A stretch of DNA of 64,000 nucleotides from Muricea muricata (taxonomy: Eukaryota; Cnidaria; Anthozoa; Malacalcyonacea; Plexauridae): positions 4,464,001-4,528,000 of the forward strand of contig OY979722.1 in NCBI GenBank assembly GCA_963855995.1. Reading direction: 5' to 3'. Shown here in pieces: positions 31,975-43,231 of this stretch (position 1 is its first letter; every line of letters begins with the position of its first letter). The notes under the pieces are model-generated. The model was not told the origin of the DNA and searched no databases. It worked only from the letters and a program-made list of their open reading frames with translations. A program made the translations under genes and the position numbers.

Positions 31975-32010
31975 CTACTCGCTATCTATCGAGCAATAGA
32001 TAGCGAGTAG
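31975..32010. repeat. Perfect 15-bp hairpin
   Basis: CTACTCGCTATCTAT, a 6-base loop CGAGCA, and the exact complement. The same GCTACTCGCTATCT arm flanks similar sequence at 28565-28600 and 44975-44995, so it is probably the terminal hairpin of a dispersed element. Confidence 0.85.
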
Positions 32011-33568
32011 AGTAGCCAATCAAATTACGGCATTTGCATTAGTATGCTTGTATGATTCTACTAATAAACAATTAGTAAAATCAAACTTGTCTATTACAGA
32101 ATTTTTACCTCTGCTTTATTTCGTGGGATATTTTGATTAGAAATATTAAGATGTCCGCCATCTTGTATATTTGTGGATATGCATGATAAGTCAAAACTGG
32201 GGTCACGCAATTTTATTTCCTTATGAAACAATGATTAATCTGCACCTATAACCACACGTACAGTAAGTCCTCTGGATTTCAACACGGATTGAAAAGGTTT
32301 TAAACAATATTTGATTGTTGGTAGGTATTTAGGAGTCGCTTTAAATGGCTTATCCATGTTGTGACGTCACCAAAACATAGTCAATGAGGGTAAAAATTAA
32401 TCCAAGATGGCGGACAGTTCGTCGATTTATGTGAGAATATCTCCCGAAGTAAAACAGATATAAAAATTTTGTAATAGGCTTCTATATATTGTTTTTAACA
32501 CTCAAATTTCAAATGAGACGAATTAAATTTTGGTTGCCATTTTCCTTTAAAATATTTTTTCTTTCCTTTAATTATTCTCTTTTTTGTATATTTTATGGTG
32601 ATCTGCGTGATCCTACTAAAAATCAATTCTTTCTTTTATTTTTTATCCTACAATTTTTCGAGTATTTCAGGTTAAGTGATCACCGCGATTCTACTAAAAC
32701 AATCACATTATGCCCGAACGTGTAAACAGACGTTAAATCTTAAGTTACAGTAAGCTAAAAATGATATTGATCTAGAAAGAAAACTGGATCGAGTATCTAT
32801 TGTAAACAAATGAAACCGAAAATCTAGGCAACTATATTTTACCTGCTTAAAGGGCTTTTAAGTGCAGTTTCAGTTATTTTCTTTTGTTATATGTATGCTA
32901 CAAAATAAGCGGGAATCCACGCAGCTATTATGCAGTGTTATGTCATGCACACGTTGTATTATTTTTCGACAAAGAACACAGTTATAAAAATTCTACAAAA
33001 GAAGTTGTGGAAACACCACGTAAGTTTATGTAGTCAGTTGTTATGCAACTGAGAAAGAAAATACTTGATAAAATTTCGTTTTATAGCCACTTTAAAAACT
33101 GACTACATTTCCACAAAATCATATTTTAACTTTGATATTCCCCATGTAAACAACTTATAAAAAGAAGTTGTATTGTCAATTTAAGTTATCTTTCCAATGC
33201 AACCGAAAAAATACTTGGCATAATTTCGTTTTATAGCCACTTTAAATAACTGACTACATTTTCAGTCTCAATGAACAATAAATTGTCCCATCCAGTTTTT
33301 TCCAAGATCAATCTTTTTCAGGTAAATATATAATTGGATATAGCCTTCATGTTATACTTGTGTACATAAGTACACGTGTTTAAGATGTCGTACTTGCATG
33401 CTTAGAGACACAGGTACCGCATCAATACAACAAAAAATCAAGTTCAATCACAGTATAGCAAATAAACAGCACAGGGACACTCTCCCTATATACTCTCCCT
33501 ATGAGAACCTGCATAATGTAATGAACATGCGTAATGGACCATGACTAGGGCGCCAATTTCAAACTTAA
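32011..33568. other. Noncoding, repeat-derived stretch
   Basis: Contains two related 100-bp blocks around 33010-33120 and 33170-33270 (shared ATAATTTCGTTTTATAGCCAC-like sequence). No gene is recognised. Confidence 0.4.
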
Positions 33569-33995
33569 AGGAGCAGTGTCACCATCTGCGCATCTTGTTC
33601 TGCGCATAGTGTAATTTGATAGCGTTGGGCCAACGTTTTCAAGTTCGGAATCCAAGATGGCGTCTTCAAAGGAGGGCGAGCATGGTCTGGAATTCGATAT
33701 TTCCGGATGATAAAAAAGCAACGGCATAACAAAGGTCGAAGGAAATTATGCGACAATCAACGCAAAAGAATTTATTTGGTATACAATGTATTTAAAGCAT
33801 GGAGAATGCAAAATCGAGGCGGGATGTAACCGTTGGAATTGCAGTGATTTCGCCGCACAACTGTTGTCTCTTGAATACAGAAGAAGGTAAAAATAATGCA
33901 ATTTATGCGCTTTAATCAAACTGAATCTATAAGAAATTCGTAAAATAGCAAAACAATAAAGAAATAAAATATGCGTGAAAGATGACACTGCTCCT
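33569..33995. mobile_element. 427-bp TTAA-flanked MITE
   Basis: Ends AGGAGCAGTGTCA and TGACACTGCTCCT. TTAA occurs directly outside both ends (33565-33568, 33996-33999). TTAA duplication is typical of piggyBac and Kolobok elements. Non-autonomous. Confidence 0.75.
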
Positions 33996-34679
33996 TTAAG
34001 TTCTGACTCAAGGCCCTTCTGTTTTTTACTTATTCTATGACTCAATATACTAATATAATATTGCCATTTTGTATATATTTATAGTACAGATATCAAAAAA
34101 GAAATGGACCAACAACGCTATTCAATCTTAGATATACGATTTTCGCTTCAACTATTTTCTATAAAGCAGAAACAAAGATTGCTTTGCACAAAAACTCGCT
34201 TCATGCATGCGTAGAATTACCAAGAAAGTTGCGCAAGGTTTGTCTTCCGGTTCGCTCAACTAAACACGAGACGTAGATTGGCAAACAAAAGAGATGCTAA
34301 TCCATTTCTTCTTTCTACTATCTATAGAATGAACAACAAGAATGCAGACATGAAATCATTGTGTTTGAGACTTGACTAACAACGAACCTCTTAGCCATCA
34401 ACTTCGGTGACAAGTAGGCATGATTGCATGAATCCTTCAGTGTCTTGAGTTCTTTAACAGGAAAGAAAGGATGAAGTTAATATGAAATAGCAACATTAAA
34501 CAATGGGCCTATTTATACAACATAAAGTAGCTTGTGACAATATTTAAACTGGCTAGCCTAGTATTAATTGATACATAATCCCTGCACATAGTACATGAGT
34601 CAACCTTAAACTGATCAGCATCATGACTTCAAACGAACCGCTATTCAGAATGGGACATAATTGGTGGCAAAGAAACTTA

Positions 34680-34681
<2 letters not shown>

Positions 34682-34741
<60 letters not shown>
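34682..34741. repeat. (TA)n microsatellite
   Basis: About 60 bp of TA, 3' of the last recognised exon of receptor gene 3. Confidence 0.95.
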
Positions 34742-34744
<3 letters not shown>

Positions 34745-34854
34745 ACGATTGCATACAACTTGTTCTTTATAGAGGAAGGGGGTAAAGAATGAATAGGTTA
34801 AGTTTAATTAGAGACCCATTCATATACTCTATATACATACCCGAGAAACGAAAT

Positions 34855-37800
34855 TTAAGAAGAAGAAGAAGTTTTAGAAGAAGCTTGCACAGGGGGATGT
34901 ATCTCAGGGACAGCTTGTCGTTCATCGTCATTTGGATTCAAATGCTCGTCTGCATCATTTAGTTCCCTCAAATGTGCTTCGTCATCATTACGGTGAAACG
35001 TTTGCAGCGCCATTGCTTCTTCTGCATTTCTGGCAGACTCGCGTCGATTTCTGCCCGGTCTCCTGCGGAATTTGCGTACTAACAGCACTGCAAACACAAC
35101 TGCGAGAGCAATGAGCGTCAAGGAACTACAAGTTACTGCAATAACAATTCCTGTATTCATGTTATGATTTTTATAGCTAACTTCTTGCTTTCCCCCTACT
35201 TCAAATGGATGTGAACCAGACGGGTAGTGTATAGGCGATCAGGGGCGGATCTAGCATAAAATCTGACCGTATCCAAAAATTGGACGCCGAAGGCGTCCGC
35301 GAGTGGCGTAGCCACGAGCCTCTAGGGGGGTCTGGGGGCATGCCCCCCCAGAAAATTTTGAAAACTAGAACCCTGCAAATGCTATTTCCTGCGTTTTGGC
35401 GTGTCAATTTTAAACAAAAATCGACTGCCAAAATGTCCAAAAAGATAGCAAAATTAGCTATTTATTCACACTACTTTCTTATGTTAGGCATTAAATTCCA
35501 TATACAACTCATTCACTCAGCATGCCAAACCCTTTGCGCGTGGTGAGTGTTGGATTTTTCACGAGTGACAAGTCTAACCGGATAATGTAAGCCTGCCAAC
35601 GTTTTTTTTTTAAATTTGACAACTACAGTCAACTTTCTGTGCTGACTTTAACGGTTTGAGCCGAAAATTACTGACATGGAAACGCTGCAAACAATAATAC
35701 AATGTATAATACTGTACACAGTCTAAAATTTTGTGTGGAATGACCAAAAATAATTTTTTTTCACTACATTCGATGCATCAAAATAATTAAAATTTAATCA
35801 TTGGCTCACTTTAGCACAGTGCAATTAAACATTTTTTCCAAAGAATCCCACTCCTCTCTTGGTGATGAATCTTTGCTGGCATGGTAGTATGACTCAATAG
35901 ATGAAAAATCATAGATGAAAAAGTAAAATTCTGTGCATTAAGCTGTGCTTCTTCAATAACTGCTGCAACAAGGCCTTGTGATTCAAAAATGAAAAGGGCA
36001 GAATCAGACAAACAGATAGCAAAAGCATTTCTAATTGAAGTGAATGCTCCTTTTTTATGCATCAATTTAATTGTTGGATGGCTGCCATAGTATTGAGCAT
36101 TTTCATACAACTCAATACTTGACAGGCATCATAAAACAGCTGACACATATGAATCTCGATAAGTGCCATGGAGCAAGCATTGTAGAGGCAGTTCCCATCA
36201 GCCAAGGTGCTATATTGATTTTATACAGAACAATTATTGTGAAGGAGCTTTGATCATTCATATTCCAAGTGCAAATGACTAGTATATGAGTAATCATGCA
36301 TTATCATGTCACTAGATACCATTTTTAATAAAGTATTTACCCCTAATAATTTTTTTCTGGAAAAATATTATGATGCCCTTTAAAATACATGTCTTAAAAT
36401 TAATTCCGAATAGAATTATTGTAGTAAAAACTCAAGCACATAGAAGTTAGCATTGTATATAATTTACTAAATGAAATCCAGGGTGCATTTGGTTTAGTCA
36501 AATGGGAATATATTTGGCATGGTATTACATTAATAGTCTAATGGAAATCTTAACACACTTTTAACTTGGAATTTGGCAACACAAAGTGGAGCATAAAAAC
36601 TGACCCGTGCCATTTTCTATCAACCCCAACCCCAAAAAGCTAATACATTAAAATTTGGCAGGGTTGACATACCCTTGCAATTATTCTGGCACATATTCAG
36701 CATAGACACAATGTCCTACATTTCATTACTGTAATACATAATAAGTGTACTCAATACTAAATGGGAAATAGTAAATTTGTTGCTTAAAATTACTTTGGAG
36801 GTCTGAACTACATTGAAACCAGTTGTTCTTGTGCAAACAACTTTGCGATGCTGTGTTGAACAATTGCTTGCAAAAGAAATGTTGGTTTGGCTATAATATA
36901 AATTTAACTACTGGTAAGTTACATAGCAGTGAGAGTAGAAGTATTTGCTAATGAGTAATGACAAGGAACAATTAGGGTGCTCAGAGAATCCCAACTGCTG
37001 TAATAATCTCATGAATAAAAACTCCAATTTGTGCTTGTGAAGTGTTAATACAGTAAACTGCAAATTTTTTACTTGCTAAATATGACCTTTGGACAAAATT
37101 ATCAAATACATCAGTGGTCTTTTTGCCATTAATTTAAATCAATCATTATCAATTTATCACAGAATGTTTTACTATGATTATCTTATGCAATTATTTGACG
37201 CTGTATAACCTGTATTTTGTAAATTACACTTAAAATCTTTCACACAATTCAGCAATATAAAATAAACACATTTCTTAATCAACCTGTCATACAGGTTGAT
37301 ACGGTACAGCCTTGGGGCTGATCAATTCATGTTTGAATACAACCACAACGCTGTGAAATCTCGTTTGATTTGAATATTCATAACATTTACATAGAAATAA
37401 CAAGAAATTTACATAATTACCGATTCGAATATCGTTTTGAATGTTAAATACTTTCATTAATAAAGTGCTCGCCAGCCTCACCTTACAGGTTCACATCGTC
37501 CTGAACGATATTTCTGGCTCTTAGGAAATTACAGCTTTCAGAATTCGAACTTCGCACTTTCTCTCTGTTGGCACTACTGCTCAACACAAGCTTCGCCTTC
37601 GGCCAAAACACGGCCGCAATCCCAATGTTCTTTTACAACATGTAATTCGCTCAAAGCATCCTCTCCTGAGTTTAATTGACGGGAAATAGCAGTAAGCTGC
37701 TTTAGCACATTGTTGAAGTTCGAACTAGACACCATCTCGAACAAGAAGAACAAGGGTAATATATATGACCCCCGATTTTCCGAGCTTTTCCCGAATTCCC

Positions 37801-39682
37801 GGCCAGCCTTCGTTGATACCATGGTTGATACACGATTGCGCAACAAAATCAAGGCCACTGTATCAGAGTGTATCCGAAGTCACAAGATCCAGCCATTTGA
37901 TTGGCTGGATACACTTCAGTGTATCCAAAAGTTACTATATTTAGTAACATCGAACCGCGGACCGTATCAACTAATTGGCTGATCGCGGACGCCATTTTAT
38001 ACGAAGATTTTCCGAAAATACAACTGAATCTTCGGCGAGATCTCGGTGAACTGTCGGTGAAGCAGTCATTTGATATCAAAGCGGGGTTTTCCTGGCGATT
38101 TCCATGCAGATAATCGGCAATTTTCAGTCTGTAAACACAACTATGGAAACTATTTCCTACATATTATTGTTTGCAGCGAAAAAGGACAGTTTAATGTCGT
38201 ATTGGTGCAAGTTATCACGAATGTTTAATATTATATAGCACAGATGTCAGACGTTGTAAATATATACAATGACATTACCATATACTATATCTGAAAAATC
38301 TGACCGTATCAGCAGATACGCTCGATACCCCCTGGATCCGCCCCTGTAGGCGATTCGTTCCGTATCAGATCGGATTTAATTGTTGTCGCCAAAACGTGTT
38401 GATCTGAACGTTGCTCTTTTGGTAAATGGCGGTTTTGACGTTGATGTTCTTTTTACCGCCTTGGTTGTCGTGACCTTTGGCTTCACTAAAAAAATTCATC
38501 ACATTATGAAATTAATTACGAACGTTTGATTGTCAAACGTTTTTAGAAATGCCAGTGTCCTTGCTTGCTTGTTTTTAGTTATTGTCATTGAGCTATATAG
38601 AAAATAACTACTAAAGTGCAACGCGTTTTGGTTTTCCCTGATTTTACCACAAAAGCGGTAAACCCGGCTAACTAATGAACATTATACTAACAAAGTGCCC
38701 TTATAAGCCATTATAATATGGCTACATTGGCGATGTAATGAAACCAATCCTAGTGTTTGTTAGTACAACTCAATATATATGTTGGCAAATGTGCAGTTTA
38801 TATATGTGTACAAAGGCTGCACACAATACGACATACATCAGCTAAAATTTAAAAAAAATACCATATGTATATAGTCATATACTCAAAATCAAATGGACCA
38901 AAAAGTTTGATCGTAAATAGAAAACAGCATGTGGTCGGTCAGGCATTTTGCCTAACAACGAGTTATGCATAGGTAAGCACATTTTTACGAGTACGAGTTG
39001 GCATATATGATGCAGTAACTCATTGGTAGATTCAAGATCAAACAGCTCAACTACATCAATAACATCATTGTATTTATGAACATGGAACATCGTTAAATCA
39101 CAAATGTGTGGTATCAACGAATCTGGTTGTTAATTAAATGCCAAATCCCAACAACCTCAAACAAAATGTCGTCGTTTAGAGCTATGTCAAGCTCGATCAA
39201 CTCGTTCAGATTTTTAAAGCCTCACCCTGGCTTGAACTTTAATAGCTCCAAAGCGACGACATTTTGTTTTAAGTTTGGCGGAATTTGGTGTCCCAAATTC
39301 TAGTATTTAGTAAAAATAGTTAATACAAATAACTTAAATACCCATAGCGACTGTGACTAAATTACATTTAGTAAATTTACAATCATATTTAAATGTGGAT
39401 CGTCTATAAGTAGAAGTATGATTTTGTCGCAATATAACATACTTGAGACGTCTATTTATTTACGGTGTAATTAATATAGAGGAGACACATGATGATCAAT
39501 AAATAACATCCCTGACTCTTGGCTTGGGATTACTTACACTGGCACGAATCCCGGCATCTCTTTTTGTCCTTAATAGACTCGTTGGAGCAGAATTTCGCAT
39601 CTGTTGGGCAAGCAACACACGCGCCATTATTGTGTATGGAGTCTTCGCTCCAGAACGTCTTTCCCTTGATGCAATCTTTCAT
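34855..39682 (-). CDS. TNFR-like single-CRD receptor, gene 3 (split, possibly defective)
   Basis: Three exons: 39538-39682, 38396-38485, 34855-35195. Phases fit (phase 1 at both joins, as in gene 1); about 191 aa. Exon 1 holds C-I-K-G-K-T-F-W and six cysteines, C-x16-C-x2-C-x6-C-x10-C-x3-C. No signal peptide precedes it: the only in-frame Met (39682) is two residues before the first cysteine, with a stop upstream. The exon-2 stalk opens L-K-P-K-V-T-T-T. Exon 3 has a membrane helix (I-V-I-A-V-T-C onward), a basic stop-transfer (R-K-F-R-R-R-P-G-R) and an acidic tail with P-P-V-Q-A-S-S, a P-x-Q-x-S TRAF-like motif, ending in a Ser run at TAA 34855-34857. The exon-2 donor (GTTTTG) is weak. The intron between exons 2 and 3 is filled by a 3.1-kb hAT element, and an intact hAT lies 75 bp upstream of the Met. 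It may be a decaying gene. Confidence 0.6.
35240..38346. mobile_element. 3.1-kb non-autonomous hAT element
   Basis: Inverted ends CAGGGGCGGATCTAG (35240-35254) and its near complement, CTGGATCCGCCCCTG (38332-38346). An exact 8-bp target duplication TAGGCGAT lies at 35232-35239 and 38347-38354. CAGGGGCGG ends with 8-bp duplication are classic for hAT. Open frames inside are under 100 codons and none resembles a hAT transposase, so it is probably mobilised in trans. It contains inner inverted repeats around 37860-37930 (GTATCC and TGGATACA blocks). Inserted between the stalk and membrane exons of receptor gene 3. Confidence 0.9.
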
Positions 39683-39769
39683 TTTTTCTATAGTCTGGTA
39701 TAAAGCTAACCATCTGTCTCATTGCATTGCCTTCCTACACTGACTTTCTGATGTCATCAGTGCTTCCAC

Positions 39770-39911
39770 TTGCAAGGATTTTTCCTTGCCACAAGGAAAT
39801 ACTAGCTCTTGCAAGGAAAATGCAAGGAAATAAATTTCACAAGGAAATTGCGAGGAAAAATTCACATTTAAAGGGAAGTTGCAAGGAATTTCTGTAATTT
39901 TGAACGTTTCG
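39770..39911. promoter_or_regulatory. Sub-terminal repeat cluster, left end of hAT
   Basis: At least six GCAAGGAAA or CACAAGGAAA-like motifs, some inverted (TTTCCTTGC), within 140 bp. A smaller set occurs at the right end (42418-42460). Sub-terminal repeats are known transposase-binding sites in hAT elements; the binding role here is inferred. Confidence 0.6.
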
Positions 39912-40011
39912 AAAAACAACCTCTAAACATGACAAAGTAGACGCAAAATTCGCCTTCTGAATGTTTGAGTGATTTTAATTACAAGTAATATGGGAAAATT
40001 AATATTCATAA

Positions 40012-42045
40012 ATGGATGAAGAATCGTCTGACTCTAATTCAGAGTCAGAATCGCTCTGTTTGCAAGGACAAACGAAAAAACGAAAGAGGTCTAAGCACGT
40101 GCAATCTTTTGTGGACGAGTGGTTGACGGATAAACAGTTTAAAGAATGGCTTTGCAAAAGAGTTGGAAAAGAAAGCAAACCACAGCCTTACTGCAAGTAT
40201 TGTCAAAAGTTCGTTACATGCACAAAAACTGGTCTAAAGAGACATTCAACAAGCAATATACATCAGAAAAATACAAAGGATACCTCTGTTGCCGGGACGC
40301 TCACTAGTTATTTCACAAAATCTGCAACACGTGATGAAACTAGCAGTATGGAGATCAAGTTATGCGCTTTCATAGCAGAACATAATTTGCCCATTTCGTT
40401 ATCAGACGATTTCATAGTACTTTTAAAATCCATGTTCCCGCTTAACAACACTTTGAAGAATGTGACGCTAGGCAAACAGAAGGCAACAAACGTCATTCGT
40501 CAAGTCATCGGCTTTGACTACTTGCAAGAAGCAGTGTCAGCTCTACGCGAGCGCAAATTTAGTATGATAATTGACGAAACAACCGACATGAGCACCTTGA
40601 AGCAACTTGCTGTTTTAGTTACTTACTTTGACATGGAAGCCTTTTCATCAAAGTACTATTTGCTTGACATGGTAGAAGTTGCTGACGGGACTGCTGACGG
40701 GATCTATTCCGCCGTGAAGCGGGTGTTTTCTGAACTACACATCCCCATGAATAACATTATCGGCTACTCTTCGGACACCACAAACGTTATGTTTGGGGAG
40801 CACCATTCTGTGTCAAAGCTGTTAACAGCAGAATATCCAAATGTTGCCACGGTGAAGTGTTCTTGTCACTTGATCCATTTGGTGGCTTCCTATGCAGCTC
40901 TCAAACTCCCCAAAGGTCTAGAAGATTTGTGTCGTGACATCTTTAACCATTTCCACCGATCATCCAAGCGTCAGGATGTCTATCAGGAGTTTCAGAAATT
41001 TTTCAACCTTAAACCTCATAAAATCCTGTCACCTGGCCAAACACGCTGGTTGTCCTTAGAAGCTTGTGTTAACCGAATACTGGAGCAGTTTCAAGCATTA
41101 CAACATTACTTTGTTTTGGTCGCCAATGAAGATCCGACACATGGAAATGATCGCATCCTGAAATCGTTAAATAACAAGTTCACACTGGCATACCTTGAAT
41201 TTCTTAGCTATCAGCTTCAGAGATTAAATGCATTTAATCGTCTTTTTCAAAGTGAAAGGCCATGCTTGCACAATCTTAAAGGTGAAATTGAAGGTCTTTT
41301 AAAATCGATTGCAAGCGATTTTTTGGATATTCAGTATGTCAAGGCAACTGCTGCGAAATCCATTAATCCGACAGATGATAAACACCATGTGCCTCTAAAG
41401 CAAGTGTACCTCGGTCTTGCTGCAAGCGCCACCATGCAAGAAATTGAAGCTGGGGCCAGAAAGGAGGAAGTGCAACTGTTCAAAAACGACTGCAAGAACT
41501 TTCTAATTGAGTCTGTCGTTCAAATCCAGAATAGGTTTGATTCAGATTCTGAGGTACTCAGCATTGTTGAATGTATTTCACCGCAGAAAGCAAACGCTCG
41601 AATGCCGTCATCACTATCTTCCATAGCAACGAAGCTTCCTTACTTACGTGAGTTAGACCCCCATCAGTTGGATTTGGAGTGGAGAGAACACTCGCTAGAA
41701 GAAAAAGTCAGTCAGGATCTTCATTTGGATGAGTATTGGAAGGCCATTACGAACACAAAACGACCAACAGGAGAGAAGAAATACCCGACGTTATTGAAAT
41801 TTGTAGAGATTTTGACGTCACTCCCATTTTCAAATGCAGCAGTTGAGAGAACATTCAGTCTATTAAAGCTAATTAAGACCAGCCATCGTTCCTCTCTTAA
41901 GTCATCCTCACTTGTGTCCTTGCTTCAGTGTAAGATGAAAATGAAGAATAGCAATGTATCTGCTGCATGTCTTGTACCTAGCGATCGAGTTCTAAAGTTT
42001 GCAAGCAAAATGAAAGCCAATGCCACAGATGAAGAAGTCCTTTAA
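40012..42045 (+). CDS. hAT transposase, intact
   Basis: 677 codons, ATG 40012 to TAA, no intron or break. Residues 1-20 are Ser/Glu-rich, followed by a basic cluster (K-K-R-K-R) that may serve as nuclear signal. A BED-type zinc finger follows: C61-x2-C64 ... H78-x5-H84. The RNase-H-like core shows I-I-D-E-T-T-D (first catalytic Asp) near residue 187, Y-S-S-D-T-T-N-V-M-F-G (second Asp) near 256, C-S-C-H-L-I-H-L near 285, and the G-Q-T-R-W motif near 345. The C-terminus has the hAT dimerisation block S-N-A-A-V-E-R-T-F-S (about 605-614). It cuts and pastes elements with the 12-bp ends described for the flanking transposon. Size and motif order fit full-length hAT transposases. Codon content is not obviously different from surrounding genes. 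Confidence 0.95.
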   Translation: MDEESSDSNSESESLCLQGQTKKRKRSKHVQSFVDEWLTDKQFKEWLCKRVGKESKPQPYCKYCQKFVTCTKTGLKRHSTSNIHQKNTKDTSVAGTLTSYFTKSATRDETSSMEIKLCAFIAEHNLPISLSDDFIVLLKSMFPLNNTLKNVTLGKQKATNVIRQVIGFDYLQEAVSALRERKFSMIIDETTDMSTLKQLAVLVTYFDMEAFSSKYYLLDMVEVADGTADGIYSAVKRVFSELHIPMNNIIGYSSDTTNVMFGEHHSVSKLLTAEYPNVATVKCSCHLIHLVASYAALKLPKGLEDLCRDIFNHFHRSSKRQDVYQEFQKFFNLKPHKILSPGQTRWLSLEACVNRILEQFQALQHYFVLVANEDPTHGNDRILKSLNNKFTLAYLEFLSYQLQRLNAFNRLFQSERPCLHNLKGEIEGLLKSIASDFLDIQYVKATAAKSINPTDDKHHVPLKQVYLGLAASATMQEIEAGARKEEVQLFKNDCKNFLIESVVQIQNRFDSDSEVLSIVECISPQKANARMPSSLSSIATKLPYLRELDPHQLDLEWREHSLEEKVSQDLHLDEYWKAITNTKRPTGEKKYPTLLKFVEILTSLPFSNAAVERTFSLLKLIKTSHRSSLKSSSLVSLLQCKMKMKNSNVSAACLVPSDRVLKFASKMKANATDEEVL

Positions 42046-42964
42046 CTGAAAAAGAAATTTCTCGATGAAGAATTTCAGTGACACTGACTGTACAGTTTTC
42101 CGTACATTTAAATTGTTGACATTGCTAACAGGGTTTATGTTTTTTGTTGATTATTTGATTGATTTGCTTACTCAATACTTGCTTCATAGTTATGAAAAGC
42201 ATAAATAACGCATATAATTAATACTGTGAATATTGAACATAGACAGACAGATTTTACGAACATACAGTATGTCAATAGTTAAGTTTGTTTTGACGGCTGA
42301 ACTCTAAAGCTGTAGTGAGGATACGTGATTCTCTACAAGGTTTTGTAAAAATTACTTATTAAAGACCAACATTTTATTGTTTGGTAATAGCTAATATATT
42401 ATTTCTGGCAAGCAAATTTGAAAGGAAATTGAAGAATTTTGGCAAGGAAATTTTCTGCAAAAAAAGAAAATTCACAGGGCGTAGAAGGCATTTTAGTATT
42501 GCAGTTGTGGAAGCACTGGATGTCATACACGCTGAATTTTTATGACGCCGCACCTAGCTGCATCGTCCAATAAAAATCGCCCATAGGTTTTCCGTCGATT
42601 TGTGACATCACTGATATCACTTCAATAACCAATCACATAAACCGTTTCATCAGACTCACTTGATATTACAATTTACATAAAAACATGACGTAATTTTATG
42701 ACGAGGAATGTCAATAAACAGATAGGCCAGACAGATATATAACAACCTTTGATTTTCTTGGATATATAACCAGTTTAAATTTCACTAAATTTTGAAAATT
42801 ACTTCGCCAATAACTTGGAAGTCTTCAGCTAGCTCTTCTTGGTTTATCTTTCGTATTTGTCCACATGCAGTAAATTATAGGTAGTCTATAGCTAATACAT
42901 CAATTTCATCATGGTTTTTTGATACGAGGCTAGCCGCTAGAGTGTCGAGTCAAGTTAAGTTACA

Positions 42965-43231
42965 GTCAATTTCACAAAACTTTTGCCAAAGTATTCCAAA
43001 TTTTGTTCCAAAGTTCCCAAATTCGTTGCGAAGTTCAAAGTTCATATTGAAATTCACAAACCAGTTTTTTAAACGAAGCATTTGATTGGATTGTTCTAAT
43101 TCAAGGACCAATCAGAGGCTTTGCTTACAAACCGGCTTGTGAATTTCAATATGAACTTTCAAACTCGGCAATGAACTTGCGAACTTTGGAACAAAATTTG
43201 AAATATTTTGGCAAAAGTTTTGTGAAATCAG
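42965..43231. mobile_element. Palindromic foldback MITE
   Basis: Arms of about 100 bp: TTTCACAAAACTTTTGCCAA, AATTTTGTTCCAAAGTTC and GTTCATATTGAAATTCACAA on the left, and inverted counterparts on the right. Loop about 70 bp. No coding sequence. Confidence 0.75.

Larger units (their letters stand above)
39758..42518. mobile_element. Complete autonomous hAT transposon, 2761 bp
   Basis: Perfect 12-bp inverted ends CAGTGCTTCCAC (39758-39769, 42507-42518) and a perfect 8-bp target duplication GATGTCAT (39750-39757, 42519-42526). One uninterrupted transposase gene fills the centre. Both ends carry clustered GCAAGGAAA-type sub-terminal repeats in both orientations. With intact ends, duplication and ORF, this copy looks recently inserted and may still be active. 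Confidence 0.95.

Noticed and set aside
35280-35546. 88-codon frame in the second hAT
   Set aside because: Covers the GC-rich terminal region of a non-autonomous element; no transposase motif.
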